In this document: one piece after another, positions 1 to 14,230 of the stretch | Position numbering within the stretch: position 1 is the first letter of the stretch | Layout: each line of letters begins with the position of its first letter | DNA from: Vanilla planifolia | Lineage: Eukaryota; Streptophyta; Magnoliopsida; Asparagales; Orchidaceae | Assembly: GCA_023846275.1 (NCBI GenBank) | Contig: JAIUJO010000145.1 | Coordinates: 703,001 to 767,000 of the forward strand | Length of the DNA: 64,000 nt | Direction of reading: 5' to 3' | Made by a program: the position numbers and the translations under genes | The notes under the pieces: generated by a model | What the model was told of the DNA's origin: nothing | Database searches by the model: none | The model's input: only the letters and a program-made list of their open reading frames with translations

Positions 1-3000
1 AAAAAATAGTTTATTATTGTCTATGCTTGTTTATTTTGATAATTAAAAGTTACACAAAAAGGTGGTCCAATTAAGTTGACAGTATTATTTGAATTATCTA
101 TATGAGCTACATCTAATTAAAAATTAATTTGAATATTTTTTACACATTATTTTTTTTTATACAAGCTTTTTGAGAAAATTATATTTGTTATTGATTTCTT
201 GATTGAAAACATTACACTTGATATTTATAGTATCTTTGAATAAACATTTCCCAATTGTTAAACTCATTTCTTAAAATTCATTACTTTGATTTGGTTATTC
301 TAATTTTCACTCTAATTTTTCTTTTGTGTGAACTCAAAATTGATACAATTTTGTTTTATTGCATTCCTTTTGTTTATATCATTTTAGCTTCATTATTTAT
401 TAACTAAAAATTAAAATAATAATTTATTGTTGTTAAAGACTTCTAATTTTGTAATTCATAGTAATTTTGTATGAGGATTGATCAAGATGACACTAACATC
501 ATTAGACATGCGTCATGACCACCACAAAATAAAGCATTTAGTTTTTATAATTCAAAATATTTAATTTTCTATACATTCCTTATGCTTTATAAGGCATTTT
601 GATTCGTTCCACATTTGATGACTGAGGTTGTCATGCTTGAACTATTATGTATGATGCAATGCAACATTACCATGGAAACTTTTATTTTTCTCAAATGTTT
701 TCCTTTGATTTTGCCATAATGGTATGTAGCTCTTATTTTTCAATTATCTGTCCGTCACAAGTCTTTTTTTTTATTTTCTTACATTTTTGTAATTTATCTT
801 TTTTCAGCCTTTACAAAAATTTACATAATATTTAATGGATAATTAATTTTTATTTAAATCTATTTAATTTTGATAATTCTTAGTCACATAAACATGCAGC
901 AATCAAGTAAAACAAACATCATTTTATTCATCTCATTGAGCAATATCAAATAAATGTTCACTTTTATAATTTAATTTTTTATATTTTCTATTATTTTTTA
1001 ATAAATTATGATGCATTTTGTTTTGTACATTATTTGATTATTGAGTATTTTACACATGAGGTCTTTAATACAACGAAATGCAAATTTCCTAAACAATGTG
1101 TTACTTCTTTCGATGTTTCACATTAATCTTATTATTTATTATGAAACTATAATTTTCCACTAGTGCGACATTTATATTGCTATGATTTTGTTTTTTTACA
1201 ATACTTCAATTAATTTTATTTCAATTTAATACATATTTAATTAATATAAAAGATAAATTTGTTATTATTTAAACTTATTTATTTCAATAATTCATAGTAA
1301 TACAAGACAATGTGTGAATGAGATGAAACAGACAACATTAGAATATTCATGACAAACTCTACAATATTAAATCAACATATATGGACCTATTGTTAAAATA
1401 ATAATTAATTATTTTTTATCTTTGATTTTTGTTATTCACAAGTAATTCCAAACAAGGTTCGAGAGAAGTAAAGCCAAAATCATTAAACTCATCTCAATAA
1501 GATCTATTAAATTAAATATTCATATTTACATTTTTTTAAATATTTTATATTTGGCGATTTTGGCATGTTTAAAGAGATAATTCAGTTCATTTAAGATTTG
1601 ATGATCGAGAAGGTTACAATCAATCACTTTGTTAACTTGGAATTCAATTTCAATTATAATTTGTCACATTTTTTAAAATTTACACAACTTTTGATTTGGT
1701 GATTTTCCATTTCTTTAATCGATCTAATTTTGCATTTAATTTACGTTGTCTAAAAGCTTATGTAGGACTTTGACATTATATATGCATACTTACTTTCACA
1801 ATCCTTTTTAATTCTAATGGTTTTGCATGCTTTATAAGAATTTTTCTCTTGTAAATCATTTGATTTTTAAGGATGTTACACTTGATCCCCTTAGTGTCTT
1901 AGAATTCAAATTTCCTATATAATTCATCTGATTTTTTAAACCATTTTTTTGTAATATTATTACAAAACTCTCAGTCTCTCTCTTGTGAGCTTTATAGTAA
2001 TTTAATATGGGCATATTAAATTTCTTTAATTCATATAATTTTATATTAAATTTATTTTTTCTTAATTTTAAAATCATAACTTTTTTGGTTATCATTATTT
2101 ACAATGTTAATTAGAAAAAATTTAAAAAGGGGTCTGATAAGGATAAATAAATCATTGTTGAACTAACCTGAACGTTCTCTATCTAATTAAATGTTTATTT
2201 CTTAAATTATAAATATTTAATTATCTAAGGTTTTGGATCTCTTTATGAGACCTTTTTTACTTGAACAAAATTTCATGATCGAGGATGTTATGCTTCATCT
2301 ATTTATTATTTAAGAATGCAACTTTCCAATACAATTTATATCATTTCTTGAAAGTTTGAACTTTCATAAGAATATATTGTTATGCAACTCAAAATATCCT
2401 CTCATGCGACTTTTGCATTGGTTTGAATTGATTATATTATATTGCTTCTATTTATATCATTTCGACTTCAATATATATTTTTGTAATATCAATAATAAGT
2501 CATTATTGTTTAAGACTATTTTCTTTGAATCAAATTAGTTGGACTTATCTCAATGAGCTCCATTGAGTCAAACATTTTTTCAATATTTTTTAACCTTGAG
2601 TATTATATTTAAATTATCAAAAAGATTTTTTGATTTGTACATAATTTAATGATTAAGGATATTGTACTTGATCTTTTAAGAGTCTTAAAATGAAACTCAC
2701 ATATAATTAATTTTATTTCATATACTTTTTGACATTGATTTCATTGTATCACTATCTTGCCTAATTCTTCTCTCATATGATCTTAAAATTGCTAAAATTT
2801 TGTTATATTACGTTGCATTAATTTTCTTATCTTCGATTTGTTAAATGTTTTGAAAATATTCAAGTACTAATTTATAATTTTTTATGCTTTTCTAATTTTC
2901 CAATTTTTAATAATTCTAAATGAGGTCGAATCAAAATAATACTAATGTTGATGGACAAGTTTTAATGTGCTCTGTCATGTTGAATACTTATTTTTATATT

Positions 3001-4000
3001 TTTAAATAATTTATTTTTTTAGGTATTTGGCACACTTTACAAGATACTTTTATTCATACTTGATTTTACGTTCAAGAATGCTACTCTCAATCTCTTTTGT
3101 ATCTTGGAATGCATCTTTCAAAATACATGTGCCTAATTTCCTCAAATATTTTTCTAATAAAATGTATCTCTTTTTTTCTAGTTTTTTCATTTTGACTATT
3201 TTTTAACTATTTTCTACACATTATAGGATATTTTAATTTTTACAATATTTAATGATAGATGAGTTTACACTCGATCTACATTGTATCTTTTGTTGTATTT
3301 TAGTGCTTTACTTTATCAAATTCAATCTTTCTTCTATATTTCCTGATTATTAAATCTATATTTTTTTATGCATATTTCTTTTAGTAATTTGTAGCAATTT
3401 TTGAAGTGTTCTCCAATTGAGATAAAGCAAGTGTTGTTATACTCATCATGCAGAGGTCCATTCAATGATAAAGTAATTTTGATAGATTAAGGTATTTTAT
3501 TTTTTAGCATTTTGATATGTTTGTTGAGTTATTTCAACTTGTATATGATTTAATGATCAAAGATATTGCACTCGAGTACCTTAGGATCTATAAATTCTTT
3601 TTTGTTATACAATATATGCCTTGCATCTAAATTTTTTAAATTGATTTCAATACATTACTCTACAACTATAAAGATTATGTTGGATAACATATACATCACT
3701 TTTGTCTATTATATTGCATTGATTCAATTTACTCCATAAAAAATTTAATATATCTTTTTCTTAATGGTAAAATAATAATTTTTTAATTTATGCAAAATTG
3801 CTTTCAAAGTTCATGGTAAATTTGAGTAAGTTTCTAAGGATATGAAACAAATGTTTTTGGACTAATTAAATGAGTTCTATTGAATTAAATTATGATTCCT
3901 AAGTTTCTAAGGATATGATAGGCTTGTTTGTCTTCTGCTACTTGAAGCTACTTTGAAGTAAGTTCCAATACTATCTGTTTTCATACCACAATCAAGTTAT
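1..4000 (-). repeat. AT-rich ~410-bp satellite block, reverse orientation
   Basis: This block is the reverse complement of the tandem repeat that fills 39.3-63.4 kb. Its most conserved segment reads like TTTGATGATCAAGGATGTTA followed by a TTGATCTCCTTAGTATCTT-like stretch. It recurs near 205, 610, 1040, 1600, 1865, 2275, 2650, 3070 and 3545, mostly at 400-bp steps with some partial units. A second marker, a GATGAAACAAACATCATT-like stretch followed by CATCTCAATGAGCTCTAT, recurs near 480, 895, 1320, 1470, 2545, 2945 and 3430. Neighbouring monomers are strongly diverged and CG dinucleotides are rare, which suggests great age. Short open frames in it look accidental. The right edge near 4 kb is where the markers stop. 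Confidence 0.75.
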
Positions 4001-5500
4001 ATATTGATCCCTAAGAAGTGTAATTCAAGAAATTTGTGACTTAGAAAAGGTTGAAGTAGTTCTTCGAATAGAGGATGATGGAGAGCGTGCGGTCAAAGTG
4101 TATCTTTTAAGAAATTTATCATATACAACTACATTTGTCTCCTACAATTGTTAATATTAAAATTATTTAATGGAATAAGGAGTTTCATCACGAGTATGAA
4201 AAATTAATTATAATATTTTGAAGCTTCTCGCAGTAAAGTAGCTTATTGATTGGAAAATCTATAGCTAAAGTCTCTTATTACTATCAATAAAATAGCTTGC
4301 CTTGTTAGGCATACATGTTTGGGTTGGCTGTACTGAGAAGATATCCCATTCTATTCGTTAACTTGGGTCACTAGATACAACTTTTGAGTTGATAATTTTG
4401 ATGATATATGATGCTAAGAATTTAATAATTTCTAGTTCATGTATGTTATATCTAATGTTTAACGAGTTTGATAATTTAATGATAGAGCTTTTGCAAATAA
4501 GGACATTGCTTTCATTTGTATCACATCCTCTAATTTTAAGTCTTTTTTTATATCTTTTTAGATTTTGTAGAATGAATGATATAATATTTTGTTCAATAAT
4601 TTATTTCTCCTCTATCATTCATTTCCAATTCTAAAGTTCTAATAAACTCTATCTTATTTTATTATTATTGTTATTTAGTAACACTACTAGACTTTTTGTA
4701 CATAGCCTTTCTATATGCATCCTATAATTAATACCTTAATAAGGCATTTATGAACTGATACAAATTCCTTTTTTATCATCTTTTTGGTGTATCTTAGGGG
4801 TAAAAAATTCTAAGTCATGTTTATTGTTGTCATTTTTGTAGCCAACTTCTAATTCGTTGTAATGCTCCAATAATCATTCATCTCTTTTCTTTTTTAATTT
4901 GGTAAATATTATTTATTTAAAAATTACATTTATATTTTTATCTCTAAAATTCTATATTCTTAGCATCAACTAATACTGCATGGCTTCTATTGTTTTTCCC
5001 TATGGTCATGCACATTTATTTAGATAGTTATATTTTGTAATATAATTTTTTTCTTTTCTAATTATTTCTTTTTAGTCAGACATGCTTGTCAAGTCACAAA
5101 TTTACTTTGGTTTTTTGAATGTTGGTTTCTTTGATATTGGTTTCTTTAATATTTGTTTCTATCCATGAGAAATTTTCCAAAGGTCATCATTAATTTCTCC
5201 ATACATTTATTTAATGTTTGTTGTTTTAATAATTGTTCTAATTTCATGTGTTATTTTGAATAATATGATTATTTTGTTTAATTATCTAATAATTTTCTTA
5301 TCTCTTATGGATGCTCTAGTATTGTTGTTTTAATATAAAGGTCTTTTTTGTTAAGTCATATACCATTTGCATGAAATAAATATCTATGTTTTCATTTATG
5401 TAATTTTTCTTTTAAAAACATCCATGTTTTAACATGCCATTTGTCCTAAGGCTTATCTTGAAATAGTTGTGTGGCCATTTTGGCTAAGTTCAAACCTATT
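4000..5500. other. Unassigned AT-rich spacer
   Basis: The satellite markers disappear here, and no protein domain, LTR or terminal inverted repeat could be recognised. The part from about 3.9 to 4.4 kb is less AT-rich than its surroundings and could be a decayed insertion. A short tandem run built on TTGGTTTCTTT lies near 5110-5160. An open frame at 4389-4634 (81 codons, hydrophobic) resembles nothing known to me and is probably chance. Confidence 0.4.
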
Positions 5501-8205
5501 TAGGGTCATTGATAATAGTATATGTGAAGCCTATAGATCTTGAATGACCTTATACCAATAAGAAGATAGCAAGGGCAAACACATGTCATCAAATTAGCTA
5601 TAAATAAAAATATCTAATGAAATGTACCATAACCATAAAAAAAGTTTGAAAAATAAATATTTAATTGGATAGAGTTTGTCGTGGGAGCTATAATTGGTAA
5701 ATTCTATAAACTACTAAAGAAGGAAAAGAAAAAAAATTAAATTACAATTTTAATATAAAGTAGATATATATTAAAATTAAAATAAGATAAATTTAGTAAA
5801 TATAATATAACTAAATTAAGGACATGTAGACGTTCTACTAGTGGAGATGTTAATTTTCTTTGTAATCTAACTAAATCAATGTGAAATATTGGAAGAAATT
5901 AGATAAATTATGTGGCAATGCTACAATACAAGATACTATTGAAATCTACTCACACATCTTTGATCATGAAATCAAATATGAATAAAAATGCCTCATAAAG
6001 TACTACTAAACCATAGAAAAAAGGATATTTAAAAATACAAAAAATATTAATTAGGAAAAGCTCATCGATTCAAGTCAAGCAACATTTGTTTTATCTTAAT
6101 TTACCTCATTTTAAAATATTTTCAATTGCAAAAAAAATTTAACAAGAAAAAATTTGAAATTATCATATTAATAATAATTGATACATATTAAACCTAAATT
6201 AACATTAATTAAAACTATAATATAACCAAATCACAATGATCTCAGCAACAATTAAGGGGAAAATTAAAGTTTTGATGTAATATAACAAAATAAAACAAAA
6301 CAATATTAGAAAATGAGATAAGTAACAAAAAAAGTTTAATTCCAAGAAAATAAGGAGATCCTATGCAACATTGTAAATCATCAAATGAGGTATGAATCAA
6401 AATGTATCATAAAAAATAATATTTAATTTTTCAAAGCACTTCGTGACAAATCCAATGGCAATTGTTTTATCTCAATCACATGCTGGTTTTGCATTTTTAA
6501 GAATTACTAAAGGAAATACTAATAAATATTGATAAACACCAACTTTAATATTGAAGTAAATATATATTGCAGTTTAAGTGATTTAATCCTAAGTAATGAA
6601 ATATAACACAATCAAAACAATATGAAAGTCCTAGGTAAGGAGCAATAGAGTTAGTATGTAGCATAACAAAATCAAAGCAAAACATTTGAAGAAATATGAT
6701 AAATTCAATTAAAATTTTTCATTCTTAAAAACTAAGGAGAGCAACTATAACACCCTCGATAATTATATCTGCTATGACTAAAAATGTCATTCAAAGTGTG
6801 TTAAAAAAGTAGAAATTAGAATAATTAATAACATAAAATTAATTATTTACAAGGATAGAGATCATTGAGATGTGAAAAAAATCATTTTTTGTCTCGATCA
6901 TACGAAGCTTGGAATTATTGTGATTAGCAAAGAAATTAAGAATAGATAATAATAATAGCTAAAAATATGTTAAAAAAAAATAAGATAGATTGATGAACTA
7001 TAATATAAATAAACCAAATGAAACAAAAAAATGAAGTGAAATATTTCGCACAAAATATTTGCCTCCAGTGTTATTAAGGAGATTGAGTTTACATTCTTGG
7101 TCATCAAATAATTAAGAATTAAAATGTTTCCCAAAGTGTTCCAAAATACTAAAAAATTAAACAATTTAAAATATAAATAAGTGTTTTTTATTGGATAAGG
7201 CATGCTAATAGATGTTCAATGACATTTGTATGACTTACATCAAACCATGTTTTCGTTTATTATAGATTTCCAAAGTAAATAAAGATAAATAATAATAAAA
7301 TACTATTGTATCATGAAGAGGATATATATTAAAAATTAAATAAAATAAACTTATTAGAAAATCAACTGAAAGTAAAACATTAGATATAATGGGAAAATGT
7401 TTTCTTGTAAAATTGTTTTTGAACATATTTTAGATATGAGAAGTTGCATCTTTGACTATTAAATTAAGTAAATGTTAAAATAGCTTGTAAAGACTATAAA
7501 AGCTTTATATAATAAAATATTTAGAAATATAAACCATAATATTTAATTGGATAATGCTTGTTAACAAGGGTCCAACATCATATATTTTAAGAATTGGTTG
7601 AGTTAAATTTAAACAAAGTAATTAAAAGAAAACAAAGACATGTAATGGTCACTAAGGAATGGAGTTAATGTTACATAGCAATTTAACCAACTAAAAAAAA
7701 TTGACGGATTGAGATGAAGTACATTAGAATGTTACATTTTAAGATGCTGAAGAGATTGAGTATGAAAATCTTGATTATCAAATCTCACATGAATTGAAAG
7801 GACTCGCAGTAGTGAACTAACCATAAAAACGAAGGATTTGAAATGCAAAAATGGAAATAAAATTTGTTGGAGCTTGTCCTATTGAGTCAAATTATGTTTG
7901 ATTTGTCTTAATAGAATGTAATCTAGAAATATTATAAAATCTAAAAAATTAAATAAGCATACATAATAATAATTTTTTTTTAAATTTAATAAATATATAA
8001 TAATGCTTAAACAAGATAAGTCAAAACATAATATAATAAAACCAAAGATATATAAAGGTCATATTTAAGAATAGTTATAATTTCATATTAATATAAAAAA
8101 TAAAATAAAAAATTGAAAAATAAGAGAAATTGTGTGGTAATGTTGTATTCTACGATACTAAGCAGATCATGTGTAACATTCTTGATCATCAAATCATAGC
8201 GAGAT
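5500..8205 (+). repeat. AT-rich ~410-bp satellite block, forward orientation
   Basis: About seven monomers lie in the same orientation as the large right-hand array. The forward marker (GAGATCAAGTGTAACAT, then TTGATCATCAAAT and AAAATGTCTCATAAAGC-like text) is seen near 5560, 5950, 6365, 6750, 7085, 7440, 7765 and 8175. Spacing is 325-415 bp. The block ends abruptly at about 8205, where the next monomer reads in the opposite direction. Confidence 0.75.
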
Positions 8206-9290
8206 GAAGCAAAGGTCATTAGACTCATCTTGGTAATGTAAATTAAATTAAATATTTATTTTTATATTTTAGAAAATATTCTTTTGTGGTTTTGCACACT
8301 TTATGCACATACTCCATAACATGATAGAAAGCAAATTTCCCTTGTAATTTTTTTATGTCAAAATCTTCTCACCTATGACCTTTTTTTTATTTTGATTTGT
8401 TTTTTACAGTACTATAGTTCACGGTATTTTTGCTTTTATATATATTAACTTAATATTGAAAAAGTAATTTATTTCTACATATGTTTAATTTTAATTTCCA
8501 ATAATTTCAATGAAGGATTGATCAAAAAGATATAAAAAAATTTAGTCACATCTCAATGAGCTCTATGCTTGTACATATACAATTTTAAACTTTTAAAAAT
8601 GTTACATTCTAATGCATAGGTAGTTTTTATGAGATATTTTAATTTGTCCATGAGTTGACAATCTTGTATGTATGCTCAATCTTTGTATGTCCCAAAATTT
8701 AGATTTCTTATACAATTTTACTCATTTCTTTAAATATTTGCATCAAGTTTGTAATAATATTATGTGACTCTAATTACACTGGAGTGTGACCTTACATTGC
8801 ATAAATTTTTTCATATTACACTGCTTCCATTGATCACCTTTCAACATTAATATATATTTAAGTAATATTAAAATGATAATTTAATATTATTATATTGCTT
8901 ATTTTTAGAATTTGTAAAAATTATAGACTTTATTCTATTGCGATGAAATAAACATCACTAGACTTGCTTTATCAAGCTCTATCAATTTATGTATTCATTT
9001 TAATATTTTTAAATTGTTTTATTTTCTAGAGTTTTGGCATTTTTATAAGATGTTTCTGTTCATACCTCTTTAAAAATCAAGGGTTTTACAATCGATCTCC
9101 TTAGAATCTTACAATACATCTTTCCTACACGATTTATATCATTTCATAAAATTAAGACACTTAAATTGCTTTTATTTTTGCTTTATTGTATTTCCATATT
9201 ATATCTCATTTTAGCATTAGCATATTAACTTAATGTTAAAGCAATACTATTTATTATTTATTCTAACAATTCTTTTGGCTACATTTAGGA
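8205..9290 (-). repeat. AT-rich ~410-bp satellite block, reverse orientation
   Basis: About two and a half monomers are inverted relative to the preceding block. Reverse markers are seen at about 8205 (GAGATGAAGCAAAGGTCATT), 8520-8570 (TCTCAATGAGCTCTATG), 8640-8720, 8950 and 9030-9140. The block ends where the LINE-like sequence begins near 9290. Confidence 0.7.
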
Positions 9291-10480
9291 CAACATATAT
9301 CAATATGGACATGAAACATCCAATTCATGTGGTAGAATGTTTAAAGAGCACGATGTTTTGGACCATGTTATGATACAAATCTATTAGCATCAACTTTGGT
9401 TTCCAATATTATGCACTCCTCCTAGAAAAATTAAAATGCAAGGGATATGCTATATTTTAATCAAAGTGAAGACATAATTTTATAGTAAAAATCTATAGAG
9501 AACGACATATACGTTAGCCAAAATTCAATGTTAGTTGAAGTGATGTAGATCCAGAATTTGGAACTAAATCGTTGGAGAAATGTGTTTATATGGTGATTGA
9601 TTCCAAATTTTTTCCTACTTGTTTTTATTTGTGTAAGATAGGCTAACCTCCAAGATTTTTTTCCAGTCGGATACAAGGAGGAAGAAGATATTATGCATTA
9701 CTTTTGGGAATGTGATATGGTGAAAGAATTTTAGATGGGTAGCTTCCCGATTAAAATTTTTTTTGTCGGAGGGAATAATGAAATGCATTTTAAATTATTA
9801 ATTGATCTATTTTGTTTGATGGAGATTAATATTTAAGCTTCTAATGCAACATAAATAATAAAATTTATACCTTAGCATTTTATCAACTTTGGATTAATAG
9901 AAATCTCTAAGCACATGTAGGTAAGATGAACAGCCTCACCACTCTTCAAAGAAGAATTCATTTTGATGCTTCTACTAATACTACATGTTCCATTTATCCT
10001 AGCCCATTTGATGAGAGTTCTTATAGCCTTTAGGGGCTATGTCTATCCTCTAATGGACTCCTCCTCTAGCAAAGTGTGTTAAGGTTAATTGTAATGTAGT
10101 AATGAAAGAGAATCTTAATACTATAATGAGCAAAATTATTCTTGGTCACTTGGTAGAATTGGTAACTATTGATCACAAAAAGTGGATTTTAGGAGTAGCC
10201 TCCACCTTGGGAGCTATTACTATTTTTGAAGCCATGGAGCTCCTTACAACTCTATTTCTTAAAATTCATGTTGCAAAATACAATTTGTCTCTTCAATAGC
10301 CATTGCTAAAGTAAGTTATATGCTGCCATATATCTCTTGTAGGTGTAAGGGGTATGCGATCCTTCAAACTTTCCCATATACTAGGTCAGTGTACTATGTA
10401 GCCAATTGGTTTGTGCATCATGCACTTTATTTATATTTTGTAAGGAATTGATGAATGTCAATTCCGAAATAGCTTATGTG
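9290..10480 (+). mobile_element. L1-type LINE remnant A (3' end: zinc-binding region and RNase H)
   Basis: This is the decayed 3' part of a plant L1-family non-LTR retrotransposon. At about 9310-9350 the forward strand reads VKHPIHVVE, matching VNHPNHVTK in LINE B. At 9680-9735 EEDIMHYFWECDMVKEF resembles the zf-RVT zinc-binding region that follows LINE reverse transcriptases. At about 10060-10300 PPLAKCVKVNCNVVMKEN begins an RNase H-like (RVT_3) domain, and its end may be the VANWFVHHALY stretch near 10390. The 9310-to-10370 distance equals that between the same landmarks in LINE B, and the DNA upstream of the RNase H start (9910-10070) is clearly similar to 13690-13840. Stops and frame changes are frequent, so the copy is dead. 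The endonuclease and reverse transcriptase parts are absent, which fits ordinary 5' truncation of a LINE. Confidence 0.7.
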
Positions 10481-10559
10481 TTGTCATTTTTTTTTACTTT
10501 GTATAGGGACATCCATATAGAGCACATGTTGTATGCTTTAATCATTTTGTATCAAGGAA

Positions 10560-13500
10560 CCTGAAGAGGGTTGTACAATGTATGCATAAAAAGATTATAT
10601 TAACTATTGGGCAGCTTGGGATAAAATTAGAGAATTAGCAAAGCTTGATGGATCATTGATTGTTGTTGGGCATTTTAACAACTTGTGTAGAATGAGAAAA
10701 AAGGAGGAAAAAGCATCCATATTGGGTAGGCTTAGTTTGAGTTCTCCAACTTCATTCATGATCTTGATATAACTAACATGGGATTTACTAATAATATGTT
10801 CACTAAGTGTAATAATAAGGTGTGGAAAGAAAAAATATATGAGAAACTAGATAGAGCTTTCATTAATATTAAAGGTAAGCAAGCTTTCTTGAGTACTATA
10901 ACAGGACATCTTCCATGTGTTGAGTAGGACCACTACCCTCTTCTTATTATGTTTAGATAATTGCCATTGAACAAAATTGATAAGAGAACCCTATTTGGAG
11001 ACTTATGTCTATCATTTCCACATTCAACTAATGTAATGTTGGAAACATGGAAATGGATAATTAGAAAAAACCCTATGGACATCTACTCAGCAAAGCATTG
11101 TTAGTATGAAAGATTGGACTGTAGTTGAGCAAGGTAATATTCTTAATTGGCCTCATGAGTTAGAATAAGAGATCCAAGAGCTCCAACCAAAGCAATCTGA
11201 TAAACGATTAACAAAGCTAGAAATTGATCTTTTAGCATAAAGTATTGCTTCCTACGACAAGGGAAGGACTTTAGATGAAGCGTGGTGGTGGTAATGTGCC
11301 AGCCTTTAATAAGCCAACCTTGGGAATCAAAACACTCATTTCATTTAGAAACAGCTCTTACATAAGAAAAGCAATTATCATCTTAAAAATGTTAGTGTGG
11401 AATTGGTAGCCTCCCCAACTTAGATTAAAGAAATTATATTATGGTTCTTTAGAAAGAAGTGTCATTTTGGGTAATATGAACCTCCTTGTCCTATTTAACA
11501 TTTTAAAACTATCAATATTAAGCAAGCAACTATTCTTATGGCTCCAATAAAAGGTGATCAGATAAAAAATGTTTTGTTTTTATCAAAAGAAATAAATCCT
11601 CTGGTGTGGATGACATCTTTATTATGTTTGTGTTCGCTTATTGGAACATTACTTAAGTAAATACTGTCATAGTTGTGAAACGACACTTTAATGATAAATA
11701 TATGCCCAAACGACTGAAAGACGCAATGATCATTATCATTCCTAAAGTTCAAGGTGCTCTAAAACCTGAATAGTTTTGGCCCACTTGTATTTGGAATGTG
11801 ATCTACAAAGTTTTGACCAACGTTTTGATGGGTGGACTAAAAATGGTGCTTCCAGATATTATTATCAGGGAACAAGAATCTTTTATAGTTGTTCATGCTA
11901 TATCGAATAATATATTTTTGGCATAGGAAATTGTTGCTCATATAAACTTATCTACTTTCAAAGAAGGTTTCATGGCACTAAAGTTAGATAAAGACAAATA
12001 ATATAATGACAAATTAAAATTTATGCTATTTGTAGTTCCTAAATTTGTGGTTTAATTGGACAGAGGCTTATATCGTTGGACCATGATTTGAGATTATGTT
12101 TAATGGTAGGCATCTTCATTGGGCTGAAGCAACTAGAACTCTTAGCCAAGATTACCCACCATTATGATACCTTTTTGCCATTGTGTCAAAATACCTCTCT
12201 ATGCTTATTTAATATTTGGTTCGACAAGCTTTCTGATTGGGATTAAGATTGTCGTTCATCCCAAATGTTTATAAACTATCTATATGCTGATGACATAATG
12301 ATTTATGCACTGATAACAAGTGCTTTTGTGAGGATTATTTGGGACATTACGAAGCAATATTGGAAATAGTCTACCTAGGTAGTAAATCTTAACAAATCTA
12401 TTGTACTATTTAATAATAAGATTAAACACAAGTGAAGAAAGATGATGATAAGAAAATTACATATAAATTAAGCTATACATTTAAAATATTTTGGCATACC
12501 TATTGTAAAAGTTGGACCTCAAAAAAGAGACATTAAATATATTATTAATTAACTTAAAATCTGGATGTAAAGATGGATGATCAAGTCACTGTTGACCACA
12601 TACCATATTATCATGATCAACTTGGTATTACCAACTATTCCTATTTATTAAATATATCATTCCATAATTTTGAGTGGTATTATTACTAAGTTGGATAAAT
12701 GGATGTGTTGATACAAGTGGATCAATCTAATGTTAGCAACACATTATGCCTATTAGGAATTAGTAACTTTACTTAATGTGTTTGAAGCACTTCAAGTTCA
12801 TAGTTTATCAACATGGTTGGTACCATTGATTGTTAAACATTACAAGTGTGATGGCTCTGATAGAAAATTTATAGGTTTAGGCCTTCATATCCAACTATTT
12901 GTGACAAACAATAATTTTTATGTGCCATGTGGTGCATCACTTAGGGGCAGGTTAATCGATATTTTGGAACCTTAGACTATTGATAATGTAGTCTGGCAGA
13001 TCACAAAGTGTAATTCAATTTAATTCTTGTCAAATAATTGGCTTCACATATTCCTTATTGCTTTATGGCCCACATAAATTATAATTGAAGTGAACCATCC
13101 AAATCATGTAACAAAACTAATCAAAGAGGATGGTGTGTGGGACCTTGATAACATACGAAATTTATTTCCACGACATTTCATATTTTTGATTATGCATTCC
13201 CCTAAGGTGAAAATAAATGAATGGGATGTGTTGTACTTTAAACAATGTGTGGACATAGAATTGCAATAGAAAATAATTTATAGCTGAATGCATATGGTGC
13301 AAATCTTAACAAGAGAGGAGACTACATAAGTTTAGAAAATGAAGCTATAGCCCTGAGTGAGTGTCTTAGTATATGGATTAGTTTTGAATTTACTTCTTAC
13401 GTGTTAGATATGTGCAATAGTGATTGAGACATTGGTCTTCTTTTAATGGGGATGTAATGTGATAGAGGATGTGCAACATAGCTTATGGGAATGGCATAAA

Positions 13501-14230
13501 AAAAGCATTTTAATCCAGTGGCTTCGTACATGCTAATCTCATGCTGGGTGGAGTAAATAATAAGGATTTTGATTCTTTAAATTAGGTTTTTGGCTAGATG
13601 ATGTGGAATATATGGTTCATAATTACATCTCATTCAATTAAATGTACTACTTAGCCATTATATCAACTTTGGCTTAGTAAAAATTTGAAAGTACATGTAA
13701 ACATGATGCTTAATTTTATTGCCCTCCAAAGAATTATTCCATTTGCTACAATGCTTCTTCCATTTCTCTTATCTCATATAGTGGGGAATCTAGTGGCCCT
13801 TGGAGGCTATTTGTTACCTCTTATTTGACTCCTCCAATTTGTTTGACAATGCTAAACTGCGGTGCAGCTATGCAAGATAGTTTAAATGTTGGAATTGGGA
13901 TAGTTATTCAATATAAAGTAGGAAGCCATATTATTATTAGTATAAGAACTTTCATATTAGGTTCAACAACCACTATGGAGACAATTGCTACCCTTGAAGT
14001 AATGGAGCCCTTTGGAATGTTACTTCTTAATATCCATGTAGTGGAGATCAAATTAGACTCTAAAATAGCTATTAAAGAAGTGAATTAGTTGCTTACATAT
14101 ACAATGAGTATAAGTACCTATCACATTACCATTACATATGTGTAGGGTTTGTAATCCTTGAAACTATACCACATAAAGTGTCAAACCAATTGTGAAGTCA
14201 ACTATGATATGTATCATTCTATTTTATATG
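10560..14230 (+). mobile_element. L1-type LINE remnant B (endonuclease to RNase H)
   Basis: This is a longer, heavily mutated copy of the same L1 family as remnant A. In order: the C-terminal half of an AP-type endonuclease at about 10605-10890 (VVGHFNN, then DFIHDLDITNMGF and KEKIYEKLDRAFIN); linker; reverse transcriptase at about 11560-12560, with LPDIIIREQESF near 11850, FMALKLDKDK near 11970 and the catalytic YADD box at 12283-12294; the LNKSIVLFNN and HLKYFGIPIV stretches that typically follow (12385-12510); the zinc-binding region; and an RNase H-like domain at about 13825-14090 (LNCGAAMQDS ... GIGIVIQY ... VEIKLDSKIAIKEVN). Many stops and several frame changes show it is non-functional. 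No poly(A) tail or target duplication was found, and the 5' end is uncertain. It lies head-to-tail 80 bp after remnant A. Confidence 0.82.

Noticed and set aside
6970-7426. Minus-strand hydrophobic frames that could suggest small membrane proteins
   Set aside because: AT-rich satellite DNA read in this direction gives Phe/Leu/Ile/Tyr-rich peptides everywhere. Each monomer gives a different one.
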